A stretch of DNA of 64,000 nt from Macrophomina tecta (lineage: Eukaryota; Ascomycota; Dothideomycetes; Botryosphaeriales; Botryosphaeriaceae). Position 1 is the first letter of the stretch, and each line of letters starts with the position of its first letter. The DNA lies in contig JAKSGN010000010.1 of NCBI GenBank assembly GCA_024180945.1, forward strand, positions 248,001 through 312,000, given 5' to 3'. A program made the position numbers and the translations under genes. The notes under the pieces are model-generated. The model was not told where the DNA came from, did not search any database, and worked only from the letters and a program-made list of their open reading frames with translations. This document shows positions 1 to 10,141 of the stretch, piece after piece.

Positions 1-165
1 CCCTAGCCAGCTAAGCCTTCCTCCCCACCTACACACCCTTCACGTCGTGTTGCTAGATGCTTTATGTCACCCGAGTGCCTTTCAAACCTCCTCCCGTGCT
101 GACCATCCGTTCAGACATCGGTCTATATCCCCAAACGCAAGCTTTTCTTGTGTCAGAGTCAGCAC

Positions 166-1637
166 TTACGTCCAACGGGATTTCGACTTAAAAAGCCACG
201 ACTTACCAAGAATCTTGAATCGGTTAATGAGCCAGATGGATAGATACATGATGTACTCCATCACCACACCCATTCTCACCTTACTGCTATCCATCCGCTT
301 GCCGCGTGCGATAATCCCGGCGACGCGTGGCTGCGGGATCTCATAGAATAGCTTCAACGCCAGAGCAACGGCCTCCTTCTCCTTCTGAGCGCCGAAAGAG
401 TCTTTGTTGCCGTAGCTCTTCTTGAGCGTCTCCGCAAGGAGCAATGAGAGTGTCTGCGCGTCCTCCAGCCCCTGAGACGCGCCCTGCCCCGTCGTCGGCG
501 ACATGGCATGCGCTGCATCGCCAATTAAGACAATGCCCTTTTCTCCCCACGTGGGAAAATCAGGTAGTATCCACGTCGGATAGATGGAACTGATTTCGGC
601 CTTAGAAACAATGTCTCGGATGATGGGATCCACCCACTTGCCCACGCGGTCTTGCAGCTGCGCTTTAATCTCGGCGACGTCGAGGGCTGTACTCGAAGGG
701 AGACTGTCGGTTTGGAATGTCCACCACCACCCAAGGCTGTTGGCTGAGGGCGGACTGGTGCTGTAGTAGCCGAAGAAACCGTTGCCGCCGAAGGTAAAGA
801 CCATGGCCTTTTCGTCCGCGACGGATCGGGGGGTGGACGCGTCGAAGAACCCTCCGACGCTTGCTAGACCCCTAGGTTACAAGAAACGGGCCAGTGGCCA
901 TCCATCCAAAAAGATGTTCGAGAGTAGTCGTGTGGCCGAGATGGCAAACATATCCTATCTCCTTACATGCATACTTACGTGTACACCGGGGCATACTTTC
1001 CGTCTCCGTCCTCCGCCCCGAAAAGCCCCTTCCTCACCACGCTCTTCGTTCCGTCTGCCCCCACCACCAAGTCCGCCTCCTCTTCTCCCTCCCCACCACC
1101 GTCGCTCTCCTCCATAAAGCTCACCACCACCTTCCCCGCCGCATCATCCCTCCTCACCCGAACGACCCTCCTGTACATCACTACCACCCCCTCTTCCTTC
1201 TCGACCGCGCCCATCAAGCAACTCCACAACCCATGCCTAGTACTCGCCACGCACACCTCCTCCGGCTCGCCCCCACCCCCCGTCTTCCGCCGCCCTAGTG
1301 TCCACCCTTTTGTAGCCCTGAAAACAAAGGTATGGCATGCGAATCCCTGCGCGGCAACCGCGTCGTGGATACCCGCATCCAGGTCGCGCAGCACGCGCAT
1401 GCCATTGGGCGCAATGCCCAAGCCACCGCCCACGGTGGTGGTCGAGGCGGGAAGAGACTCGAAGGCGGCTGGTTCGCTGGAGATGGACGGTAGGCTCGCC
1501 TTGCTGCGCAGATGGTGGCTTTCGCAGATGAGTATGGTGTTGGGGTGAGAAGGGGGTGGTGGGGTGGGGAGGTGCTTGCGGAGAAAAAGGGCGGTGGAGA
1601 GACCGGATATACCGGCGCCAACGATGATTATTTTCAT
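166..1637 (-). CDS. FAD-dependent monooxygenase (class A flavoprotein hydroxylase type)
   Basis: Two exons (1637-979 and 871-166) join across a 107-bp GTAAGT...TAG intron to give about 454 residues. The N-terminus carries the FAD dinucleotide-binding motif GAGISG at residues 7-12. A DG motif (VVGADGTKSVVRKGLFG) lies near residue 200 and the GD motif (VLIGDAAHAMSPTTGQGAS) near residue 330; these three motifs in this order define class A flavin monooxygenases. The expected reaction is NAD(P)H-dependent hydroxylation of a small aromatic or similar substrate, but the substrate cannot be read from sequence. The start is the first ATG before the FAD motif, and a TATATAG box lies about 45 bp upstream. 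No secondary-metabolite genes are adjacent. The coding sequence looks intact. Family assignment is firm; function within the family is inference. Confidence 0.9.
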
Positions 1638-2201
1638 GGTGTTACATATCTCTCTAGGAAGATACCCGGTATAGCAGCTATATAGAAGAGAATTACTAGC
1701 GTAACGACGACAGGGCGGGGGTAATAGAAAGAAGGCAAAAGTAAGAGGGAGGTATCACGGTTCGCACTAAGAATGCCGCTTATTTCCAGATACATGCTCT
1801 GACTCACCCGTCACGTCCTATGACTCATCTGTTACGGCGAAACCTGCATACAAGTGGATGATGATGATGATGACGATGAGTTCATAGACCGTCCCAGCCG
1901 CCGAAGGCAGCTGTGCGGCATGCGGCCGGCCTCTCCGCGCCCGCTAAACCCGCTTGAGCCTAAGCGAGGCGGTAGGCTCTGGCATGTTCTCTACCAAGCG
2001 CTTCGGTCCTCCACCTCTCCTCACTTCGTTCCTCAAGGCAGAGCGCAGGTTAAGGCACGTGATTTTTTGGGGGACTGAAGCCGGGCGGACTCTAAAAGCC
2101 TTTCGTCTCTTCGTTCCTCAAGGCACAATCACTCATCAAACACTTCACTACTACTCCACTCACGGGTTTTCCTTCTTATTACAAAGTTCACAAAGTCCAC
2201 A
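1638..2201. other. Intergenic region between divergent genes
   Basis: It separates the FAD monooxygenase and the YbjQ-like gene, so both promoters probably lie here. It holds a TATATAG-like box near 1679-1685 (on the minus strand for the monooxygenase) and a short GAT/ATG-rich microsatellite near 1856-1880. I see no further gene. Confidence 0.5.
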
Positions 2202-2875
2202 ATGCCCCGTCACCACGATAAAGCTGCCTCCTCCACTGGCGTCGTCCATCGTCTGGAGGAGGAAGGATCTCATTCGGTCCCACCGGAGATCTCGGACCTG
2301 CACTGTAAGTCACTTCCAGAGCCCGAACCGCCTTTCTATCGTAGTACCTGACATCAGCTTCCTTAGGCTTCACCGAGACCAATAGCATCATCATAACCAC
2401 TATATTCGACGTGCCTGGGTATCGGATTACGAAAGTCCTCAGCGCCGTCTACGGAATCACCGTCCGCTCCCGTAACTGGGCTGCGGGGCTCGGCATGGTG
2501 CTCAAAAGTATTGCTGGTGGGGAGCTGCGCTGGTTCACTAGTATGGTGAGTCCTTTACCCAGTTCTGCACTCGGCTTCCCGAGTAGAAATTCTTCAATTC
2601 ATAGACAGTCCTCAAAGTGGAAACTGTTAGTAAAACGCAGAAGATTCCGAGACTAACGCTCTATAAAGCTCTACTCTGCCCGCAACGATGCCATTAGCCG
2701 TCTCGTCGACGAGTGCCAGAAACGCGGCGGCAACGCCATTATCGCGATGCGCTTCGACCAAAGCGAACTGGGCGGGTTTACCCAGGTGTTTGCGTACGGC
2801 ACTGCCTGCCATGTGGAGAAGATTAATCCGAATTCTGAGCTGCCGATGTATCCCCAGCTCTTCCCCGGCCACTGA
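2202..2875 (+). CDS. YbjQ/UPF0145 (DUF74) family protein
   Basis: Three exons (2202-2304, 2367-2545, 2669-2875) give about 162 residues. After a short low-complexity N-terminus, the domain begins at VPGYRITKVLSAVYGITVRS and continues through GLGMVLKSIAGGELRWFT, then RNDAISRLVDECQKRGGNAI and VFAYGTACHVEKI. This is the full pattern of the UPF0145/YbjQ family, including the conserved KSI-GGEL core, the GANA-like segment and the AYGTA end. The family forms small homo-oligomeric beta-rich rings; its biochemical role is unsettled, though some members are called heavy-metal-binding-like. Intron 1 has two possible in-frame acceptors 9 bp apart (ending at 2357 or 2366), which would add or drop three residues. 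The gene seems intact. Confidence 0.88.
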
Positions 2876-3229
2876 ACAGGGTTTTCGATCTGGTCTTGAG
2901 CTCTAGCCGCCTGGGAAGTCGCCACGCTTTCCCCAGGAATGCAAAAGGGATAGCTCAGCCTCATCGACTTTCTTTCTTTCTATTTATATCTCTCAGATGG
3001 CTACGGATTATGATTACTACGATCTTTCGTTAATAAAGTGCACGCTGTGCGCAGAAAAGCAGAATGATCAGCTTTCTTGTCCAGACTTCCGTTATCTCAA
3101 CGCATCGCCATTTCTTGGACTAAAATTTAACTCAACGGACGTCTGTATTGAAGTATGTCCTGTTACACGATGGCCTTGACCAACATAGTGCGTGCAACCG
3201 CGTTGACGATTATCGTTGTAACGTAGTTA
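2876..3229. other. Intergenic, no gene seen
   Basis: This is the 3' flank of the YbjQ-like gene up to the first Fot-like terminus. A 60-codon open stretch near 2997-3179 has no recognisable domain and no intron support, so I do not call it. Confidence 0.4.
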
Positions 3230-3328
3230 TCCCACAAGCGAGCGGTGCACACAAGCGAGCGGTGCACCCCATTAAAACTTAATCGCTTAAAGGACGAATA
3301 ACTCTCCAACGCCTTGTAAAGTCGACTA
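3230..3328 (+). mobile_element. Terminal fragment of a Fot-like DNA transposon (family 2)
   Basis: The segment begins next to a TA with TCCCACAAGCGAGCGG followed by a tandem second copy of the CAAGCGAGCGG unit. The same terminus occurs at 53238 and 63209. The following 60 bp (aatcgctt..., gacgaataact..., acgccttg) also match the copy at 63209-63302, so this is the end lying beside the transposase 3' end in that family. It is truncated where the next element starts. Confidence 0.7.
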
Positions 3329-5146
3329 ACGTGGTTCACCACCCAGCGGGCCACCTCCCCACCAAAACACGCGTCAGACAACAACTCAACGCGATGCATC
3401 ACCACAACAATACTGAATTATCTCAAAAATCTCGGTATATCAACCTTGCCCAACATACTATCGATACCCACGCGTCTACTAGCGAACGAGCTGCGTGTCG
3501 CGAGCATCTCGCATCCCGATCGACCGTATAAGCACGACGCAACGGACGCCTCACACGCGCAGAAGTTGAGCCTAACTGCCAAAAGCTCACTGGATTCGAA
3601 GAGGTCGCGATAGTCGAACGTATACTAGACCTGGATTCAAGAGGATTTCCGCCCTCGAAGGATATACTACGCGATATGGCCAATAAGCTACTGGCAGAGC
3701 GGGGCGCGGGTACTGTGGGCAAGAGCTGGCCGGACAGGTTCATCAAACGCAAAGATGAGCTCAAAGCGTGCTGGACTCGAGCGTACGATTGCCAGCGAGC
3801 CTTGAATGAGGACCCAGTGGTTATCGAGCGGTGGTTCAACCTCGTTCGCTCTGTGAAGGAGAAGTACGGCATCCTAGACGAGGATACGTACAACTTTGAT
3901 GAGACTGGGTTTATGATGGGTGTAATAGGCTCCGAGCTGGTCACCACAGGCTCTGAGAGACGCGGGAAACGAAAAGCGATCCAGCCAGGCAATCGCGAGT
4001 GGACTACGGTCGTTAACGCGATCAACGCGCAAGGGTGGACGGTCCCACCCTTCACGATCTTCGCCGGCAAGAATTACATCAACACTTGGTGCGAGGACAC
4101 TCTGACATGGAGGACTGGGTTATTGGTGTCAGCGCCAACGGCTGGACGACAAATGAGCTTGGAGTCGCGTGGTTGAAGCACTTTAACGCGCATACAGAGT
4201 CGCGCACTATGGGGGTGTACCGGCTGCTCATAATCGACGGCCACGAGAGCCACAAGTCAATTGAGTTCCAGGATCTGTGCGAGAAGGAGAAGATTATTAC
4301 CGTCTGTATGCCGTCGCATTCGTCGCACCTCCTGCAGCCGCTTGATGTGGGCATTTTCTCGCCGTTAAAGCGGGCGTACCGCTCTTAGATCTCAGGCTTG
4401 GCGCGCTTGATGGCCACGAAAATCGACAAACCAGCCTTCATACAGGCATATAAGGCAGCTTACTACAAGGTGTTCACAAAGGAGAATATCTGTGCAGCTT
4501 CCGAGGAGCTGGCTTGGTGCCGCTCGACCCGCAGGTGGTGTCATCGAAGGTTGATGTCATGCTTCGTACGCCTACACCGCCTGCACCAGAGGCTACCGCA
4601 TGGGAATCCAAAACGCCCAGCAATGTACGCGAATAAGAGGCTCAATCAAAGCTACTTTATCAGCAGATAAGGCAGTATTGCAGCTCCTCACCTACAGAGG
4701 CGCGTGGATCGCTTCAATCGCTCGTAAAAGGCGGGTCATTCATGGTGCACTCTGCTGTGTTAGTACGCGACGAACTCTCTGCCCTTCAAAGGGCCACAGA
4801 GCCTGCAAACAAGAAGAAACAGCGTAAAAGGAAGTACGTGCAGAATCAGGGCTCGTTAATAATGGAGGATGGCGGTCAGCTGGGCAATCCTGACGGCGCT
4901 GGGGGTGTTGAGGGCAGCGAACAGCCCTCGAAGAAGGTACGCGCAGAGGGTGGGCAGGGGGCTCAACGGCGCTGTGGGAACTGCGGCAAGCTAGGACACA
5001 ATGGGCGAACCTGTACAGAGGAGGTAACAGATACTGAGTAATCTCGGATTGCTACTAGTTTATTGAAGTTTTTGTGTTGTGTTGAGTAACTTGAGATCAA
5101 AGTGTGACGTTGGTGGGGAGGTGGGCCGCTCGGTGGTGAACCACGT
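3329..5146 (+). mobile_element. Fot/pogo-type DNA transposon (family 1), decayed
   Basis: Inverted ends of 36 bp match with two mismatches: 3329-3364 begins ACGTGGTTCACCACC and 5111-5146 ends GGTGGTGAACCACGT. The length of 1.8 kb fits Fot1 elements. A TA precedes the left end; the right flank is TT, so the expected TA duplication is imperfect or mutated. The inside encodes a broken pogo-type DDE transposase. It directly abuts the terminus of family 2, suggesting insertion into that older element. Confidence 0.8.
3394..5041 (+). pseudogene. Fot/pogo DDE transposase, broken
   Basis: Reading through the breaks gives an N-terminal helix-turn-helix/CENP-B-like region, then the DDE core: YNFDETGF (first Asp, about 3890-3915), LLIIDGHESH (second Asp, about 4225-4250) and HSSHLLQPLDVGIF (third Asp, about 4315-4355). 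A C-terminal CCHC zinc knuckle, CGNCGKLGHNGRTC, lies near 4975-5015. Damage includes a TAA at 3529-3531 in the frame that continues into the HTH region, a frameshift near 4100-4130 and further stops after 4388. Family members catalyse cut-and-paste at TA sites. This copy cannot make an active enzyme. Confidence 0.85.
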
Positions 5147-5209
5147 TTTCGCCAGTACCCTTATCTTGCGTCTCGTGGACAATGACCACGGCAAATGACG
5201 AATGTGGCA

Positions 5210-7061
5210 CTACTGATTCCCATGATATCCCACATACGTGCAATGTGCGTAGCCCTCCCCTTCTCTTCGCTGCATGGCCTCCACCGAATACTCCTGCTGC
5301 ACTGTGATCTGTACATTCGACGGACGCGAGCTGGACGCTGGAAAACCGTTCCCCTGTGCTCCTCCGCCTTGACTGTTGTTCCCTTGGTGGTCCTGCTTGT
5401 CATCTAGCTGCGCCACTGTCCTTACCCTGCCCTGGTCCGTCGTCGACCTGTCCGTCTCCAAGCTCTCCGTCGAGTTAATCTGCACGGCCTGCTGCTCGTG
5501 CGTCCCGCCGTTCTCAGATACAATGATCGCCTCCTGCGAGTTCCACGCCGTGTCGCTGGGTAAGCTGAGCGGGTGCAGGCATCGTGAGTTTTTCGAACGA
5601 GACTGCGGGTTCGAGCCGAGAGGGTAGCTCCGGCCTAGTGAAGAGCTTTTTTTCGTGCTCTGATCACGGGCGCAGTGGTACCAATGTTTGAAGAGGGGAA
5701 ATATCATGGGGAAGTTGGAGACGAAGACGGCCATGAAGGATTCGCGGATGGACCATGGGCCCGATTTGGAGGATTCGAGAGGTCCGACATGAAAGGCGGC
5801 GTTAATATGACTCGGGGAGAAGACTAGAGAGATACTGTTGGAAAATGACTAATTGGCAGCCTTAATTCAACTGATGAAGATGAGTTCCCATAGATTTGGC
5901 ATATCTGGTAGAGGGAGGCCGTACGGGCTTCCCTTATACCTATTCTACCTACTAGGGTAAAACGGGTATGTAACTTGCTTACCTGCTGAGACAGGTGTGC
6001 AACGAGTATAAGACATAACTGAATCCAAAACACTACTGCATCAAATATTCCAACAGATACTGAGGGGATAGCATGGGCACTTACAGTTACAAGAGTGATG
6101 CAGCGGAGGATACCGAAACTTATCACCAAGAAACCCCCGCTGAATAGGACGAGCAGCGTGATCTTCCTCTTAAGCTCTATTCGAGACTTGTAAATCATCT
6201 ATATAATGTGTTAGCGAGAATTTCGATAAGTTAGGACTTACTTGCTTACAGGTAATGGAATGGTCATCAGATAAAGATCAGTAGCCGTATTGATCGCCAT
6301 GACGAAAATGAACATAAGGTGGGCATTGCCTGGTTCACAATTGTCTATTACTCTCGGTTATTTTTACTTTCTATTATACGCTAGGTATACAAGACAACTT
6401 ACTGCCTGGGCCCGGATATATCTGCCATTGCTTACTTATTGGGAGACACTTAAAGATCACCATGAATAGAGCGGCGATGTACGTCGTTCCCAGGAAAGCC
6501 CAGCCGATTCGTATCCGCCAGCGCATTGTCTGTAAGCCACCCCTGGCATCGAGCTGTGTCCGCACCTGCAAACCTGCGAAACAGGGCACGCCATTGAACC
6601 CTGGACTTACGTTAGCCGCATATAGTATATTAGCCAACGTGCCTTCAGCAGCCAAAAGAGAGCGGTATAGACGATCCAACCGATAATATGCGTCTTTGAG
6701 CCATTCACTCGGAGCCTCCATTCGTCAGAATTGGGGTTAAGCGCTGCGCGTTGGGCTTCGGTCATGCCATTGTTGGCCAGTCCCTTCCACGCCGCAGCAA
6801 CATAATATGCCGCTACCGTTTCTGCCGTATAGAATAGCTGTACAAACACTGCCCGTTAGAATATCCTCTTCCCCACTACTCCCTCTGTTAGATCCTGTAG
6901 ACTGTTCAACTTACATGAGCCAACACCATAAGCGGGTCATCCCAATCCAGCTTCCGCCAGCCCACTAGATCGAGCCTTGCCCATAGCCGCAGGGAAACAG
7001 TAAGCGTAGCGATACCCCAAAGAGCCCACGCCTCAGCGACGAAGTCGTCGACCACCGACAT
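5210..7061 (-). CDS. SAT4/rhodopsin-like fungal integral membrane protein, interrupted by a solo LTR
   Basis: Exons 7061-6915, 6837-6611, 6542-6403, 6344-6250 and 6198-6085 splice in phase and encode a typical fungal rhodopsin-domain membrane protein. It starts MSVVDDFVAEAWALWGIATL and continues through LFYTAETVAAYYVAAAWKGL, an LRVNGSKT segment, the WQIYPGPG + NNCEPGN loop and an INTATDLYLMTIPLP helix. The last exon (about 5823-5210) begins near the conserved WSIRESFMAVFVSNFPMIFPL and ends in a polar cytosolic tail. Between exons 5 and 6 sits a 220-bp solo copia LTR. A GTAAGT at 6084 and a TAG at 5824 look like intron ends, but with the LTR removed that intron would be only about 36 bp and the phases differ by one. 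I therefore cannot say whether the insertion is intronic and tolerated or has killed the gene. The family name is firm; function is unknown. Confidence 0.75.
5836..6055 (-). mobile_element. Solo LTR of the copia element, within the SAT4-like gene
   Basis: This 220-bp sequence matches the 219-bp LTRs at 17570 and 23356 except for about four differences, including one extra T. It begins TGTTGGAAAATGAC, ends ATTCCAACA and is flanked by a perfect 5-bp duplication, GATAC (5831-5835 and 6056-6060). No internal copia sequence remains, so it arose by LTR-LTR recombination. Its divergence makes it older than the full-length copy. Confidence 0.95.
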
Positions 7062-8140
7062 GTTGTTTCCTTTAGCAGAAAAAGAACGTGAGTTTTTGTT
7101 GCCTGCTGTCTCCGCAGCTGCGCGTCTCCTATAATTGAGCAGCGGGGGGAGGATTGGGCCATGGGAAGCAAGTAATATATCTACTACAGATTTGTGCACT
7201 TATTCGACATGCGGGCCGTCATAACAATGTTAGACAAGAAGCTGGATATATTGCTAACATCGCACCTTTGGCATGTCTCCAAAGTTTTCGAGATTTAAAC
7301 CAAGCGGCTTAGCTGAGGTCAAAGAGGAGTGATGCTCAGCTCACTTCATGTTGATCTCTTTCGAATTTGTTGATATCTTTGGAATTTGCGATGGGAACAT
7401 GCGTCGCCTGTTGCGGCTCGTGCGAAAGATGGTTCGATAGTCGGAAAGCCTCAGAAGCTGGATGTCTTACCATCACGCTTCCTCCCTGATGCTATTCGCA
7501 GAGACGGGTAACTAGCCGATGTGGGTTTTACTCTGTCCGGAAGTACCGACAGGGGTGACTATCTTGCACGAATTTACACCCGATAGTAGACATAAGGCCA
7601 ATAGTGGCTTCTCAGCACTGCAGTAAGGCTCTGAAGCTTAGAAGAGAGTCGTTATAAGTATTATTAAGTAGTAAGAGCTTGATAGTGGCCCTATAGGGAA
7701 GGGATTTTATTATGCTAAAGACGAAGGCTCTTTGTAGCTTAGGCGCGCAGGCGACAATACGAATGCAATTTTCAGAGCGGTTGGGTTGCATATGTTCAGA
7801 AGTAGCTATAGCATAGTTTGTATATATAATTTTAGTATTGCTAGACGTTTGCGTGGATTTATAGTCGCTTGAAGTCAAAGTACCTCTCATTTTTCCGGCA
7901 CGGTTGGTTTTCCGTGACGCATGGACGGACGTTAACGCTGCGCCGCAGCACACACGGCGGTTGCCACTGAGTGAGCTTGACCTTTAGAAGCCAAGGTGTG
8001 GGGCAACGACGCTCACCGCCTAGTATCTTCACCGTCATTTAGGCAGCAGTGCTTGGCAATAGACACGTTATCATTCCAAGTCTTCACGCTCTCCCTTTCC
8101 CTCCTCACCTATTCCTCGAGGGAATAAAGAAAGAAAAGTC
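7062..8140. other. Intergenic region
   Basis: It lies between the divergent SAT4-like and HET genes and should hold both promoters. An upstream in-frame ATG at 7199 could lengthen the membrane protein, but the ATG at 7061 gives the usual family N-terminus. I see no other coding or repeat structure. Confidence 0.4.
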
Positions 8141-10123
8141 ATGAGCCCAACAAACGACATAAGACCAGACACCAAGCAACCCCTACTAGACGTCCACGAC
8201 GGAAGTACTTCTACACTCATTGCACATCTGTTGGAGATACAGAATCATGCACAATCCCGGGAGGAGACCAAGAAACAGGCCTCGAGGCTACGCTTCCTAG
8301 ACGTATCGTCTACGTCCCGAGATGGGGAAACACATATGCAGGATAGAAGCCACGTTTCTGCATCACAGAGTCAAGAAATGACGAGCCTGCCTATTCGCAT
8401 ACTGGATCTTACAAGACGCGAGGATATCACAGGCCATTCTTATATCGCCGTTTCATGGCGATGGAAATCTGCAGATGAGGGGAAACGGCCAGATTCTTCG
8501 TTTCAGTACAGGATCCGCACACCTGGAGGAATCCTTCGCTCAAGTGACTTTCCGGACTCTTACTTTGACAGAGTCATCAATTTTGCGAGAGCAGAAGGCA
8601 TTCAATACATATGGATTGACAAAGATTGCATCAAACAGCACAACACAGTAGAGAAGAGCAAAGATGTCCAAGCTATGGATCGCATCTATCGCAACAGCAA
8701 GTTTGCTGTTGGCTTGGTTCATGAACGAATTCATACAGAAAAGGAACTGGAATCTCTTACAGATTTGATCAGTGGATCCTGTTTTCCGAAAAGCTCAAAA
8801 AACATACCAGGATTCAAACAGGACATACCTGAGCAACGAATCTCAAACATATATCATGTCCTACGAAAGATACTTGAGGATGAACGATGGGAAAGGGCTT
8901 GGATTTTCCAAGAGGACCGGTGTGCCTCGGGTCGCATGCATTATCTAATTCCGTGCAATCCTTCACTCCCGAAGGACGGGCGATACCAGTATGGGAGCAT
9001 ACCGGGAGAGCTCCGAGTTCCCTCAGCAGACTTTCGACAGGCAGCAACAAGATTTCTTCTCTCACTTGGTATTATCAAATATCCTTATCCGCGAGAAATG
9101 CTCCATAAGGTCATGCAATATAATATCTGGGATCGGACAGTTTCATCTGAAACATCTACGACATTCGCAAATACCACTGTCAGCATTCTATCCAACCTGG
9201 AACTAAAGTATTGCGAGTACCAAATCGACAGGATTGCTATACTTGCCAATTGTTGCGACTATCCCATCGGTTTGAATATTGAGCCACTCAAGAGTGGAAA
9301 ATTCAGTCTGAGCACCGCAATCATGGCTTTGTACCTTTTGAATGGGGAAATCTTTGGAAACACGCCTCATCACGTCGCCGCTACCGGTGTCGAAAGCGCT
9401 AAAGCATTGCTCGCAAATCCTGTACTAGAATACCTGCGTGCATCTTCTTTACGCCTAGAGATACCGGGTCCAGCTTTTAATCACTCCTTCATGGCAAATT
9501 GCCGATTCCCAAGAGTGAAACTGACCAATTCTGGAATTAAAACATCTGGTTGGGTTTTCGTGCTGCGTGGAACACTAAAATTTTCGAGAAAGGATGAAAA
9601 GTGGATCGCAAGGAAGGCTAAACAACTTGAGGAAACCGAGCCTGGGACAAAGGAATTAAGGCATACTCAGAAGAGTGTGTTATGGTTGCTCGTTCACAAG
9701 CTGAACGGCCGTGGCTTCAATAAGCTCGCTAGTTTCTTGGTGGAATATATGAGGAGGGACAGACAAGGATTGAAGACTGCTACCACACGGTTCATTAATC
9801 GAATGATTGAAGCCGTGCTTGGTGCATCTAAAGAGCAAAAAAGGCCATTACTGCTCGGATATCTCGGAGGCCAATCGCAACCTTCCGGATTATTTGTTTG
9901 CTCAGCCTTATGCTCGCAGAACGATAGACCAAGAATGGCCTTCACGAGTTGGTCCAAGAACGGAAGCCAAAGATTGAAGAATTTTGTATCGGTCCAAGTA
10001 GAAAGTGAGTCTAGTGGTACGGAAGCCAGGAGATTGTCCTGTATTTCGTGGATCAATGGTGTGTGGGATGTGGGTGGACATCCGAAGAGCGCTTGTATAT
10101 TCAAATGGCCATTTGAAGTGTAA
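8141..10123 (+). CDS. HET-domain (heterokaryon incompatibility type) protein
   Basis: A single open frame of 660 codons with no introns. Residues about 85-255 carry the HET domain (PF06985): LPIRILDLTRREDITGHSYI, then YIAVSWRW near residues 98-107, GIQYIWIDKDCIKQHN near 167-182, and DVQAMDRIYRNSKFAVGLV followed by WERAWIFQED near 247-256. The remaining about 400 residues have no domain I recognise. HET domains occur in fungal proteins that trigger cell death after fusion of incompatible hyphae and are TIR-related in fold; the trigger for this one is unknown. The gene is intact although its surroundings are transposon-rich. It ends 18 bp from the convergent kinase pseudogene; there is no sign of a partner such as an NLR. 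Confidence 0.9.
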   Translation: MSPTNDIRPDTKQPLLDVHDGSTSTLIAHLLEIQNHAQSREETKKQASRLRFLDVSSTSRDGETHMQDRSHVSASQSQEMTSLPIRILDLTRREDITGHSYIAVSWRWKSADEGKRPDSSFQYRIRTPGGILRSSDFPDSYFDRVINFARAEGIQYIWIDKDCIKQHNTVEKSKDVQAMDRIYRNSKFAVGLVHERIHTEKELESLTDLISGSCFPKSSKNIPGFKQDIPEQRISNIYHVLRKILEDERWERAWIFQEDRCASGRMHYLIPCNPSLPKDGRYQYGSIPGELRVPSADFRQAATRFLLSLGIIKYPYPREMLHKVMQYNIWDRTVSSETSTTFANTTVSILSNLELKYCEYQIDRIAILANCCDYPIGLNIEPLKSGKFSLSTAIMALYLLNGEIFGNTPHHVAATGVESAKALLANPVLEYLRASSLRLEIPGPAFNHSFMANCRFPRVKLTNSGIKTSGWVFVLRGTLKFSRKDEKWIARKAKQLEETEPGTKELRHTQKSVLWLLVHKLNGRGFNKLASFLVEYMRRDRQGLKTATTRFINRMIEAVLGASKEQKRPLLLGYLGGQSQPSGLFVCSALCSQNDRPRMAFTSWSKNGSQRLKNFVSVQVESESSGTEARRLSCISWINGVWDVGGHPKSACIFKWPFEV

Positions 10124-10141
10124 GACTCGAATTTGTGAACA

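Noticed and set aside
967..1548. 193-codon plus-strand open frame over the monooxygenase
   Set aside because: It is antisense to an exon with clear FAD motifs, is low-complexity and rich in Pro/Ser/Thr, and has no homology signal.
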